From positions 4,950,001 through 5,014,000 of the forward strand of contig NC_057319.1 of assembly GCF_000687475.1 (NCBI RefSeq): 64,000 bases of DNA. The letters run 5' to 3'. Within the stretch, counting starts at the first letter, position 1. Each line of letters begins with the position of its first letter. Below the pieces are notes generated by a model. The model was not told where the DNA came from and did not search any database. It saw nothing but the letters and a program-made list of their open reading frames with translations. A program made the position numbers and the translations under genes. Source of the stretch: Ustilaginoidea virens. Taxonomy: Eukaryota > Ascomycota > Sordariomycetes > Hypocreales > Clavicipitaceae. Shown piece after piece: positions 33,908 to 43,623 of the stretch.

Positions 33908-36013
33908 ATGGCCGATGCAGACGAGCCTCGATTCACCAGCCTCGCTGAGAGAATAGCTGCCCTCAACAAACAAAAAAACTTTGGCTCCCAAGTCTCCAGC
34001 CTGACCAACGGTGCTGACACTCCGCGAAAGAAACCTCCTCCACCAGCACCACCAGCACGACCCGCACGAGAAGCCAAACCTCCGCCGTTACCACGACGAG
34101 ATGCTCAAATATCCATCGATGGCAGTGACACGTCGACGCCGGAGAGACCCGGCCCACCCCCTCTGCCGGCAAGAACGAACTCGGCAGCCACGCTGACTCC
34201 GCCAGCGCTACCTCGACGGACATCGGCCCAGCCACCAACAACATATCTTTCTGCCAGACGCAACTCTGCATCGTCGGAAGTCTCCCAAAACTCGACCGTG
34301 TCGACGGCTTCCCTGACCCGGACCACGTCGTCGAGTACCAGCTGCGCAGGCGGCAGTCTGCCCAGGAAGTTGATGGCACCTGCAACCTGCGATCCCGACA
34401 GCCTGCCCGCCTTGCCGCCGACAAAACGAGAGCTCGACGCGCAAGAGGCTGCGGCAAGGGAAGTTCGGGGAAGGGAAATCAGAGCCAGGCAAGCCGCGAA
34501 ATTCAAAGCCGGTCGCAGGGTGAGCAATGGAACCTTGTCACCGCCGGCGCCAGCTGCTCGTCCCAGTCTGCCCCCGAGGCTGCCTTCAAGACCAGCCAAG
34601 TCTCCAAAGCCACCGCCAGCACCGTCAGCACCGTCAGCACCGTCACTACCGTCACCGATACCTGCATCGGCATCTGCACAAGTATCGCCGCAAACAGGGA
34701 CTGCGCATACAGCACCGCGAAAGCTGCCACTTGGTACCATCAGAGGCTTTGAAAGTGGTCGATTGACTAAGGAGCCGCCAGCGGTCCATGTTGGGCGACC
34801 AAGGACTCCTTCCAGAACGCCGACACATGACTCGGAAGATGCGCCCCCACCTATACCTTTGACTTCTCGGCCCTCTGCCGTGGACATTGAAGCTGCTTCA
34901 TCCCGGACGGGAAGGACGCTGCAAGACGGCGCGAAAAGAAGCAATGACGATACCAACAGTTGCTGGGTTTGCCGGGACTGGAGTGGCCCAGATGCCGTGG
35001 GGGGGCAGTTTCCCAGAGAATCACTGCCTCGGGATGATCCTGTGGGCCACCTGGCGCGTGGTCTCTGCGATCCTTTCCCGTCCTATGACGACAAGGCCAG
35101 GGCTATATTTACCTGGTTCCATCACAACATCTCGTACGACACGGAATCCTTCTTCAACAACAGCGTCAGGCATGCATCGGTAGAAGATACGATATTCAGT
35201 GGCCGGGCCGTGTGCCAAGGGTACGCAGACACGTACAAGGCCATTGCCAGTCGCGCGGGCTTGGAGTGCGTCGTTGTCGGGGGCCACGGAAAGGGTTTCG
35301 GGCACACGCCTCTGAGGAAGGGCGAACGGCCTCCTCCAGCCAAGCCCGAGGGGCACGCCTGGAATGCGGTCCGCGTTGACGGCGGAGGCTGGAAGCTCAT
35401 CGATGCCTGCTGGGGGGCTGGACACATCTGTTCGGCGGCCAAGGCGTACAAGAAGGAGTTTAGCCCGCACGAGTTCACGGTGCCAAATGAGACGTTTGGC
35501 TTGCGACACTTTCCGCAAGACTACCGGCTGCAGCACCGAGGCGACGGGCGCGTTCTCTCCTGGGAAGAGTACTGCACCGGGGGTATCGACGGAGAGCCAC
35601 ACGAGTGGTTTGGAACCGGAGACAAGGAAGGCATCGCGCCCGGGTCGGTGGAACCGAAAGCCAAAGAGATCTCGGTCGGCAGCGGCGAGGTGGTGCGGTT
35701 CCAGTTTTCCAGGCATTGCCCGCACTGGACATGTGAAAGGGCCGGCCTGGGCAAGCCCGCGCTGTACTTGCTCAGCATGCACGGCGTTGGCGGGCAAAAG
35801 GACGAGATTATCCCGACGGAGACAAACGGCTACTGGAGCTGGGTGGACGTCGGGGCGCGAGAGCTGGGGGCGCCCGGTCAGACGGTGGAGATTCTCAAGC
35901 TAGAGACGCTGGACAATGGCGATGCTCGCGGGGTCACGGCAAAGGAGTTTCTGTCCAAGAGGGGGAGGGTTGGCATGTCGTGGTCGTTGATTGCGAGATG
36001 GACGTTGGTGTAG
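33908..36013 (+). CDS. Cyk3-like cytokinesis protein with transglutaminase-fold domain
   Basis: Single exon, 701 residues. The chosen start at 33908 has a good context (GACAATGG) and begins the family-like ADADEPRFTSLAERIAALN segment; the frame is open upstream to an ATG at 33800. Residues 40-330 are disordered and very proline-rich (KKPPPPAPPARP, PGPPPLPART), suitable as SH3 ligands, though I find no SH3 domain in the protein itself. The transglutaminase-like core is about 385-505, with Cys436 in GRAVCQGYA, His483 in GHAWNAV and Asp499 in LIDACWG, so the catalytic triad is complete. A C-terminal beta-rich region of about 150 residues follows, as in Cyk3/kyphoscoliosis-peptidase relatives. 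Cyk3 proteins act at the septum in cytokinesis. Whether this one is an enzyme is unknown. Confidence 0.85.
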   Translation: MADADEPRFTSLAERIAALNKQKNFGSQVSSLTNGADTPRKKPPPPAPPARPAREAKPPPLPRRDAQISIDGSDTSTPERPGPPPLPARTNSAATLTPPALPRRTSAQPPTTYLSARRNSASSEVSQNSTVSTASLTRTTSSSTSCAGGSLPRKLMAPATCDPDSLPALPPTKRELDAQEAAAREVRGREIRARQAAKFKAGRRVSNGTLSPPAPAARPSLPPRLPSRPAKSPKPPPAPSAPSAPSLPSPIPASASAQVSPQTGTAHTAPRKLPLGTIRGFESGRLTKEPPAVHVGRPRTPSRTPTHDSEDAPPPIPLTSRPSAVDIEAASSRTGRTLQDGAKRSNDDTNSCWVCRDWSGPDAVGGQFPRESLPRDDPVGHLARGLCDPFPSYDDKARAIFTWFHHNISYDTESFFNNSVRHASVEDTIFSGRAVCQGYADTYKAIASRAGLECVVVGGHGKGFGHTPLRKGERPPPAKPEGHAWNAVRVDGGGWKLIDACWGAGHICSAAKAYKKEFSPHEFTVPNETFGLRHFPQDYRLQHRGDGRVLSWEEYCTGGIDGEPHEWFGTGDKEGIAPGSVEPKAKEISVGSGEVVRFQFSRHCPHWTCERAGLGKPALYLLSMHGVGGQKDEIIPTETNGYWSWVDVGARELGAPGQTVEILKLETLDNGDARGVTAKEFLSKRGRVGMSWSLIARWTLV

Positions 36014-36083
36014 CAGGACAGGGTGCTTGGTGGTAGACGCTTGGGTCGCAGACGCTTGCGGGTGACGAGAAGTGGATATACTC

Positions 36084-36084
<1 letters not shown>

Positions 36085-36114
<30 letters not shown>
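36085..36114. repeat. (GAT)10 microsatellite
   Basis: Ten exact GAT units just downstream of the Cyk3-like gene. On the minus strand it can be read as a His run, but no gene supports that. Confidence 0.9.
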
Positions 36115-36637
36115 CATGTGATGGACCCTGTGGTCTTTGGCTGACGTGATGAAGACGTTTCTGCAACTGGCCCGTATCGACGGATGGCCTGTCGACGGAT
36201 GGCCGACATGGCCTGGACCCTGCTCAGGTGTGCTCGGTAGACGTGCGGTCAACGTGCCATGTAGGTACAGTACATAATTTAGTGCAATGCCAGGGCCTGT
36301 CAGGGACCAACGGCAGCCACGCGCACGCGGCCCAGGCGGCTGGCCCAGGCGGCTGCCCCACCCCTGGCGCCTGCCGCCGTAGCCACTCGGTCGCCACAAA
36401 GTCGAGAGCCGAGACCCTGCATCCCGAGCTGCGGCAAAAATCCTGGCAGCTGCCTGGCAGCCACGCCAAGTCTTCACTCGAACCTTCAACAGCTGGCCAC
36501 CTCACCTTGTTTCCTCCCCCCCTTTATCCTCCGTTCCATCAAAGCTTGCCTCGCCCCCACCGCCCTACGATGCCATTCCCGTCGTGAAAAAGCAGCGCCC
36601 CCGTACCCAGCCACAGCCCTGCCCCAGATAGGAGGCC
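36115..36637. other. Promoter of the ALG7 gene
   Basis: Short intergenic stretch. It has a repeated GACGGATGGCC (about 36179-36205), CAGGCGGCTG repeats (36334-36356), and a pyrimidine-rich leader (36508-36540) before the ATG. Confidence 0.55.
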
Positions 36638-38101
36638 ATGGCCGCGTCTCCCCCCTCCCCGACGACGTCGAGGTCGCCGCCGCCGCCGCCGCCGCCAACC
36701 AGCCTCTCCCGCTCCGAGAGCCTCGCCCTCCTCACCCTGTCGGGCGCGGCGCTCGCCGTCCTCGCCAGCACCTTCCGCGGCGACGGCGAGCCCCTCGTCG
36801 CCTGCCTGGCCCTCTCGGCGCTGGCCTTTGCCCTCTGCTACGCCATGATCCGCTGGCTCGGGCCGACCTTTATGCGCGTCGGCCTCCGCGGCCGCGACCT
36901 CGGCAAGACGTCCCGCCCCGAGATCCCCGAGTGCATGGGCGCCGTCTGCGCGGCCGTGTACCTCATGGCCGTCATCGTCTTCATCCCGTTCCCCTTCTAC
37001 AAGGACATTGTGGCCGCCACGTCCGGCGGGGGCAACCGCGACGTCGTCGAGGAGGAGGCCGGGGCCCGCCACGCCCACGCCCACGACCGGGGCCGCTTCC
37101 TCCACCGCTTCCCCCACAGCAAGCTGGCCTCGTACCTCGGCGCCGTCATCTCCCTGCAGACGATCGCGCTGCTCGGCATCGGCGACGACCTGTTCGACAT
37201 CCGCTGGAGGCACAAGTGGTGGATCCCCGGCCTGGCCAGCATCCCCCTGCTGGTCGTCTACTTTGTCGACTTTGGCGTCACGTCCGTCGTCATGCCCGTC
37301 CAGCTGCAGCCCTACCTGGGCGAGCTGCTTGACCTCGGGCCCCTGTACTACGTCTACATGGCCTGCGTCGCCATGTTTTGCCCCCAGAGCATCAACATGC
37401 TGGCCGGCGTCAACGGCATCGAGGTGTCGCAGTGCGTCGTCGTCGCCGCCCTCGTCGCCCTCAACGACTGCCTGTACCTCCTGACGCCCTACCCGCACCC
37501 GGCCACCGACTCGCACCTCTTCTCGCTCTACCTGCTGCTGCCCTGGGTCGCCGTCTCGCTCGCCCTCCTCCGCCACAACTGGTACCCCGCCAAGGTCTTT
37601 GTCGGCGACACCTACTGCTACTTCTCCGGCATGGTCTTTGCCGTCGTCGGCATCCTCGGCCACTTCTCCAAGACCCTCGGCCTGCTGCTCGTGCCCCAGA
37701 TCTTCAACTTTGTCTACTCGTGGCCCCAGCTCTTTGGCCTCGTCCCCTGCCCCCGCCACAGGCTGCCCAGCTTCAACGCCCGGACGGGTCTGCTCGAGCC
37801 CTCCGTCACGCCCTGGACGCCCGACCGCCAGCCGAACCCGCTGGTCGCCCACCTCCTCCACCTCCTGGCGAGGCTGCGCCTGCTCAAGGTCGCCACCGAC
37901 GAGGCCGGCAACCTTGCCGAGACGAGCAACCTTACCCTTCTGAACCTGTGGCTGGTGTGGCGGGGACCCCTGAGGGAGGGCAGGCTGGCTTGGGAAATCA
38001 CCCTTGTCCAGCTGTTTGTCGGCCTGTTTGGCCTGTTTGTGCGCCACAGGCTCGCCCTGCTGGTCTTTAAGGAGGACAACTGGGGGACAATGTCGCACTA
38101 A
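36638..38101 (+). CDS. alg7: UDP-GlcNAc:dolichyl-phosphate GlcNAc-1-phosphotransferase
   Basis: This catalyses the first step of the dolichol-linked oligosaccharide pathway for N-glycosylation in the ER membrane, transferring GlcNAc-1-P from UDP-GlcNAc to dolichyl phosphate; it is the tunicamycin target. Single exon, 487 residues, about ten hydrophobic helices. Motifs: the Mg-binding GIGDDLFDIRW (180-190), NMLAGVNGIEVSQ (253-265), KVFVGDTYCYFSG (319-331) and PQIFNFVYSWPQLFGLVPCPRHRLP. The N terminus has an unusual run of seven prolines (14-20), and an insert after TM3 (about 128-158) is Gly/His-rich. The codons almost always end in C or G, which creates long antisense open frames that are not genes. 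The start is the first ATG after the pyrimidine-rich leader. Confidence 0.96.
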   Translation: MAASPPSPTTSRSPPPPPPPTSLSRSESLALLTLSGAALAVLASTFRGDGEPLVACLALSALAFALCYAMIRWLGPTFMRVGLRGRDLGKTSRPEIPECMGAVCAAVYLMAVIVFIPFPFYKDIVAATSGGGNRDVVEEEAGARHAHAHDRGRFLHRFPHSKLASYLGAVISLQTIALLGIGDDLFDIRWRHKWWIPGLASIPLLVVYFVDFGVTSVVMPVQLQPYLGELLDLGPLYYVYMACVAMFCPQSINMLAGVNGIEVSQCVVVAALVALNDCLYLLTPYPHPATDSHLFSLYLLLPWVAVSLALLRHNWYPAKVFVGDTYCYFSGMVFAVVGILGHFSKTLGLLLVPQIFNFVYSWPQLFGLVPCPRHRLPSFNARTGLLEPSVTPWTPDRQPNPLVAHLLHLLARLRLLKVATDEAGNLAETSNLTLLNLWLVWRGPLREGRLAWEITLVQLFVGLFGLFVRHRLALLVFKEDNWGTMSH

Positions 38102-39286
38102 CTCGGGTTGGCTTGGGTGGACTTGGGTTGGCCGGCTTTGCACGCAGACGGCGGCTATGGGAACGCGCCAGGTCCAGCAGTCCAAGCAGCATTTCCTTGC
38201 CTTTCTGTTGCCGAGCCTTGACGGATAGAATATAAAAGAGACGATTCCAGACTCGGCATTGTATCACATGACTCGCAGCTGACACACCGTCTGCAACATC
38301 CAGGCCCTTCCAGACGCCTTCGCTCCTTCGTAGCTACAACCCCTTCGCCATCAAATGACAACTCCAACCCACCCAACTAACTCCCACGTTCCCCAGCTCC
38401 CCAACTCGGCCTTTGACCCGTGCCTCCACCCCCCTCCAACCAGGCATGTCTGCCTCGCTCCGTCATCACCCACGTCATCGTCTGCGTTCACCACGGACCA
38501 CACTAGTCATGCTTTCGTCCAGCTTGTCATTCCGATACCTAGACCATGCCGCAGTCCCGCGCCGATGGCCCGCCCTCGTCGACGACGGAGCCCGTCAAGC
38601 CCGCGCAGCCCGCGAAGCCCGCGAAGCCCCTTATAAATACAGAAATCAAAAGCACCTGCATGGCGAGATCAAGTCCACAGCGGAAACAAAGTAGTTTGAC
38701 AACAGTCGAGATTTCGTTTGCGAATGTACCCTCGATAAAAACGCCCCCTTCTCTTGCCGTGAAACGAAAACCGGGCGAGCCTTTGCCTTGCCCCCTTTCC
38801 CCTTCTCCTCTCCTTTCCCTCCTTCAGACGCCTTGCGAATACACAGAAAAGAACCCTAAGCAAGTGCATCATCAGTCGCAGCGCCCTCCCTAGTCGTTTT
38901 GCTTTAACAAACCACACAAAGTTTCTCCTTTCTCCTTTATAAAAAACGAAACAAGTGAAGAAAACAAAAACGAGCATCAAAAATCAAAAGCCACACGCTG
39001 GTGGGACGAGTAACCCCCCTCTTTTGTCCTGTGTCAACGCCAAACTTGTCCCTTCCTAACCTCCTAACGCCAAGTAAAAAAATTCCATCAAGGCCCCGTC
39101 TTTTTGTCTAGTGTCAGTGACCAATCGCGGAGGCGATTACGGGCAAGACCAAGTCAATGACTACGGCCATCTCCGTTCATGGCTACTGCCTCGATCGTCT
39201 GGCTCTCTCTTGCCCCATTGCAAGCTGTGACTGGTTCGCCATTTGAAATGCTATACATCCGGCAAACCACCTTCAGTCGATGCAAA
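38102..39286. other. Convergent intergenic region
   Basis: It lies between the ends of ALG7 and Set3. Two overlapping small frames near 38512-38893 begin in reasonable start context and include a 9-bp AAGCCCGCG-type repeat (38599-38628), but neither resembles a known family, so they are not called. The rest (38900-39286) has no coding structure. Confidence 0.5.
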
Positions 39287-42022
39287 TCAGGCCCCGTTCA
39301 ACGATGGGAGGCCAGTCGTTGTAGGGATCAGATTGTCCGGCTTGTCAAGAGGCTGTGGATCCATGGTCATGTCCGTCTTGACATCCTCCGGGCTAGCTAC
39401 GCCTGGCTTCGAGACGCCCGAGCCACCAGTCACTTTACCAGCCGCTTTGTTGAGGCGGCTCTTGTAGTCGCTAAGACTCAGCTTCTTCTTGACTGGGCTT
39501 GGGTTGACCGCATGACCATTCAATGCAACAGCGCTAAATGGGTTCAACAGCGGGGACAGAGCGCTCGCGCTCGATGCTGAAGGAGGTATTGCTGTTGCAG
39601 AGCCGTTCAGCCCCGTGTTGTCAAACGCAGGCACTGGGGGTAGTTGGACTCGGAGATCTGGCGTCTTGATCTTTGTTTTTGCGGAAGGATTTGTGTCATG
39701 GAGTGGTGAAAGTTGGGGGGTTGCCTGCAACGTGCTCGCATCGGTAGATTGAGAAGCCGGCGACAAAGCCTCGCAAGTCGTGCTGGCAGCCGAAGGTTTC
39801 TTTTGCTCGCTGGTGGGAGAATCTAGCTCCATGGCGGATAGGTGGGATTGCTGATTGGCAAGGCATATCCTCTTGTCCTCGTCCACGCGGCATCGATGTC
39901 GGCTGTTCATCAGTCGTTTCGACAGCGATATCACTCGTTTCTTGACCGGAGGCGGCGTGCATGATTCACTGAACCACTGACCATCATCAACTGGGTCGGT
40001 CTGAACGGCAGCGTCGCAGTACAGCGGCCGTGGCCCCGCAGAGGCCTGTCTTGATACAGGCGCTGACGATTGCTTACCGTTGACTCTGGAGAAGCCGATG
40101 CTCGGTGACCGCGTGCTCGACGGCGAGCCCGACTTGCTGCGAGACGTACCAGCGTCGACGTATTGGCTGGTTGCTGCTCCATGCGTGCCATTCTTCGACT
40201 TCGACTTGGAGGCAGGGGCTGTGGCACCGTCGGATACACGCTTCTTCTTTCTCGGAGGAGGCTGCTGTTCCATTCGGCGAAATGAATCCTCCACCATGGC
40301 CACCTTTCGCTTGTCCCGGTCCGTTGGTTCTGTCAATATGCCCAGTTGGTCAAAGGCCCCTTGAAGCGGGGTGCGGTCGCGGCTTGGCGGCTTGCTTCGG
40401 GAGTCTGCGTCGGGCTTGGCATCGTCTGGGCCGTCATCAGCATGGCCTTCGCTAGCAGCTCTGCTGTTGGTTGCATGACCTGTGCTTGTCGGAGAGATGG
40501 TGTGGTTGCGGGCCTTGCGTGACTTCTTCCTGCCTCCGCCACCTTGATTCTTACCAAACAGATACTGACGATGGAATCGAGCAAACGCGCAGTTGTTATC
40601 AAGATCGCAAGCACACCCACCGTACTCTGAGAGTATTCGATCTATCCAGTTGGAAATGGCAGTGTATTCGGCCGGATCCAGTTCCAGTTCTTCTTGCATT
40701 GTCGAGCAGTCTTCATCGCTCAGACCCAAGAGATGCAGCCACCTGTCGCGGACGCTCTTCTCTAGTCGAAAGTCCCACGGCAGGGTTATTTGCTCGTTGG
40801 GGGGGATAAATCTGTCGCTCACGAGCCAGAAGTGATATTCCGAGCCGCCAGACAGATACGTGTCCAGCTGAGCGTTTGGCTTGCAGCTTCTCCGGACAAA
40901 CCTCGCCAAGGAACCTTCTTTTCTGGTGTCGATGTATAGTGGCAGAACAGGGTGAAAGAAGACGAATGGCAAGGGAGACGAGAGGTCAGCCCAGAGATTC
41001 TCCGGGTCCGCACAGTAGTCTTTTTGGAAACCAATCTCCCCGTTCAGTTCGATGAGGGGAACGTCCTTCTCGACTGGAGTCGTCGACCTGACGAAACGCC
41101 ACCGAAGCGTGGTGCCCGGTTCAGGCGACCGTGTAGTATCCTTGACTTCGAGCTTGGGTCTCTTCCCGTCTCCATCGGGCGAGGGCGACTCTTCTTGGAA
41201 TACTTCGGCTCTTGTCCTGCCAACCTCTTGTTTCATCGTGTCTGGCTCTCGAAGCCATCGAGACAGAGCCGTCGGGATGGCCAAGCTTGCGAATGCGTTG
41301 TTGTGCGTATCTGGCACGTCTTGTTCACTATAGAGTGAGCAAAATCCAGCAGAGTAGTGATGAATCTGGAAATCGTCGGGCAGATCAGGAGGGGTGGTGG
41401 CGGGACTAGGAGGGTGGAGGGGAGCTGGGCGGGAGCTGTTGCCGTAAGAAGGGCTTGGTTTGGACGGCTGAGAACCGACCGAGTATGAGGGGCGGTGAGA
41501 GGATTTCGGCTTCTTGGACGAGGGTAGGGTAGGACTGCCAGATCTGCCGTTTTCGACGTGACCATGTATTTGCAAATCGTTGGGCTTAGGCTTCTTCCTT
41601 GTGCTCTTGGAAGGTGGTCGTTTCGGCTTCTTATCCAGAAGTTCTGGCTGAATGGCCAAAATAGCCTTGGTGTTCCGGAGCCGAAGCGTTCGTTCGATGG
41701 CCTTTTGCCGGTCTAGCGGTCGAGGTTTGCACTCGGCGCAAGAGTGGGAAAAGTCTTCACGGATCGCCTCCTCTCGGTTGTCGGGATAAAAGCAGTCAAT
41801 ATGCTGCCACGTGTCGCACGTCTCACAGTAGATTGTGTTTCCGTCATCGTCAGAAAAGTTGCATATACACTTGATGGTGTAGGGCTCTTCCTCTGCCTGC
41901 TCTACAACGGGAACTTCAACCAAGGGCTCATCCTTGACCGTGCTGGTCCCTTGCGCGGTGACACCAGCGGTCTGACTCGGAAGTAATGCCCGTGTTGACG
42001 GCGGCGCGGGCCTGTCAGTCAT
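39287..42022 (-). CDS. PHD finger-SET domain protein, Set3 type
   Basis: A likely subunit of a Set3C-type histone deacetylase complex that reads H3K4 methylation and represses transcription. Single exon, 911 residues. The PHD finger is residues 51-100, with the Cys4-His-Cys3 set visible in CICNFSDDDGNTIYCETCD, WQHIDCF and HSCAEC. A basic linker (101-215) follows, then a SET domain at about 305-420. In SET the usual NHSCxPN becomes RRSCKPNA (377-384), and the final catalytic-tyrosine region reads TLPWDFRL, so methyltransferase activity is unlikely; this fits Set3-type proteins. A short post-SET Cys cluster (GGCACDLDNNCAFARFH) comes at about 470. The C-terminal 400 residues are disordered, with basic motifs (KKSRK, RKKKR). 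Confidence 0.9.
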   Translation of the reverse strand: MTDRPAPPSTRALLPSQTAGVTAQGTSTVKDEPLVEVPVVEQAEEEPYTIKCICNFSDDDGNTIYCETCDTWQHIDCFYPDNREEAIREDFSHSCAECKPRPLDRQKAIERTLRLRNTKAILAIQPELLDKKPKRPPSKSTRKKPKPNDLQIHGHVENGRSGSPTLPSSKKPKSSHRPSYSVGSQPSKPSPSYGNSSRPAPLHPPSPATTPPDLPDDFQIHHYSAGFCSLYSEQDVPDTHNNAFASLAIPTALSRWLREPDTMKQEVGRTRAEVFQEESPSPDGDGKRPKLEVKDTTRSPEPGTTLRWRFVRSTTPVEKDVPLIELNGEIGFQKDYCADPENLWADLSSPLPFVFFHPVLPLYIDTRKEGSLARFVRRSCKPNAQLDTYLSGGSEYHFWLVSDRFIPPNEQITLPWDFRLEKSVRDRWLHLLGLSDEDCSTMQEELELDPAEYTAISNWIDRILSEYGGCACDLDNNCAFARFHRQYLFGKNQGGGGRKKSRKARNHTISPTSTGHATNSRAASEGHADDGPDDAKPDADSRSKPPSRDRTPLQGAFDQLGILTEPTDRDKRKVAMVEDSFRRMEQQPPPRKKKRVSDGATAPASKSKSKNGTHGAATSQYVDAGTSRSKSGSPSSTRSPSIGFSRVNGKQSSAPVSRQASAGPRPLYCDAAVQTDPVDDGQWFSESCTPPPVKKRVISLSKRLMNSRHRCRVDEDKRICLANQQSHLSAMELDSPTSEQKKPSAASTTCEALSPASQSTDASTLQATPQLSPLHDTNPSAKTKIKTPDLRVQLPPVPAFDNTGLNGSATAIPPSASSASALSPLLNPFSAVALNGHAVNPSPVKKKLSLSDYKSRLNKAAGKVTGGSGVSKPGVASPEDVKTDMTMDPQPLDKPDNLIPTTTGLPSLNGA

Positions 42023-42800
42023 AATCCGGAGGGCCTCACGAGGTACTTGGCGGGAGGGGGGCCTGAGTGGGAAGCGAAAATTATCGTCGCGACCTTGGGG
42101 GCATGACGCCGCCTCGAGAGAAGGACGCGCGCCGGGGGTGTTGCAGAGGGATGACGCCGCAACCAGGTGCTTTATCCAGGCTCACGCTTGGAAATGAATA
42201 CACTGCACTCTTGCGACGGGGTCGCCGTGGCCAACTCCGGGTGAGTGTGGCAAGTCGCGAGGGCAGCAGGACGTGGTCCCCAGGCTCGGGCGCAGGCAGG
42301 TAAACCACAGGAAAAGCGCAACGACGACGAGGCCGGAGCGAGAAAACGGTGGTTCTAACTACTACTGCGGACAATCGAAAGCAGGGAGATGTGCAATTTC
42401 ATGAGTTGGACCGCAGTCGTGAGCGTTGCAACGTCGTGAAAGGATTTTTTTTCTTCTTTTTTGCTGTCGACGGTTGAGGAAACTCGTTAAGCCAGATTCG
42501 CAATCGGGAGCGCCGAATTCAGTGTGTGGAATCGGGGGGGGGAGTTGCGCTCCCACGGATAGACAAAAGAAAAAGCGGAAGTTGACAAAGAGCTGCGTCT
42601 GGTGCAAAAGCCGCAAGCCGCGTTTGACAAGGCGAACAGTCGAGAAATGAAGGGTCAATGAAAGTGAGTGGTGGGCGAGCGAAGGGGGAGGGAGAGACAA
42701 ATCATGGGCTGCACAAGGGATGGGGATGGGGATTTGGGGGGGGGGGGGGGTTTGGAAGAGAGCGAATGGGCGGCAGGATGGGGAAAGAGCGATAGGACAA

Positions 42801-42833
42801 GACCACAGACAGACCACAGACAGACCACAGACC
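42801..42833. repeat. 11-bp tandem repeat, three copies
   Basis: GACCACAGACA is repeated three times, with the last copy ending CC instead of CA, in the intergenic region upstream of the Set3 gene. Confidence 0.8.
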
Positions 42834-43587
42834 CAAAACGCATTTGAGCCGGCGCAGCCATTGGGAGGATTGGAGGGGATGAAGGGGGTGTATGGGTCAC
42901 CTCACATCCGTCTGCAGCCTTCAATTGCTCCAGGCCCTTCTGCGCCAGGCCCTTTGCGCCAGGCTGGTCTAGTCTTGCTCCGTCCTCGAAGCAAAGCAAA
43001 GCAGGTGCTCCCTCCGTACCTGCCACGGCCCGCCCACCCCTAGGTACCTGCGGACTTGGGACAGAAAACTCCTGGCCCATCAACTCGACATGGAGTCGGA
43101 GCGCCGAGTACCTACCTTCTAGGTACCGGCCGGCCCCGTGACTGTACGTCGGTTACTACAGTACTGTATTGACATGCACGGAGTCTGGTACGTCCTTGCA
43201 GCGCACCAGACGCTTGAATAAATCAATAAAGCCACCGCGTCCCAACCAGACAGCATCAGACCAGCAACTACTCCAAGACCTCCAAGACAGCCGGCTAATG
43301 GATGTCGTCTTCCCCTGCTCTGAGGAATGCGACGCAGCGTGCTCCGTACACCGCGGCCAACCGACAGAGCAAGGGGCCCGTGATCCCATGCTGGACAACT
43401 CGACGTAATCTTTCCCTAATCTTCCCCGGCAGCTTATGGGCGCATCGCATCGCAGAGCAAGCCAGCCAACCCGATGACCAGCATTCACGCTGGTGGATCT
43501 CTGTCCCGCACTCGAACCTGAACTGTTGGCCAATGAGCGCGCGTTCAAGCACCCGTCTGGCGCTGACAGAGAGCAAATGGACAGCAA

Positions 43588-43623
43588 GGTCTGACGGGTC
43601 TGACGGGTCTGACGGGTCTGACG
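43588..43623. repeat. 9-bp tandem repeat, four copies
   Basis: Four exact copies of GGTCTGACG. A multiple of three, it keeps frames open, but no gene is supported. Confidence 0.85.

Noticed and set aside
36539..38185. 548-codon open frame antisense to ALG7, reading Gly/Asp/Val-rich
   Set aside because: It mirrors the C-ending codons of the alg7 gene; composition is repetitive, no domain is recognisable, and alg7 itself is unambiguous.
38512..38893. Two overlapping small frames after ALG7
   Set aside because: Start contexts are acceptable, but the frames run through a 9-bp repeat and match nothing I know; there is not enough to call a gene.
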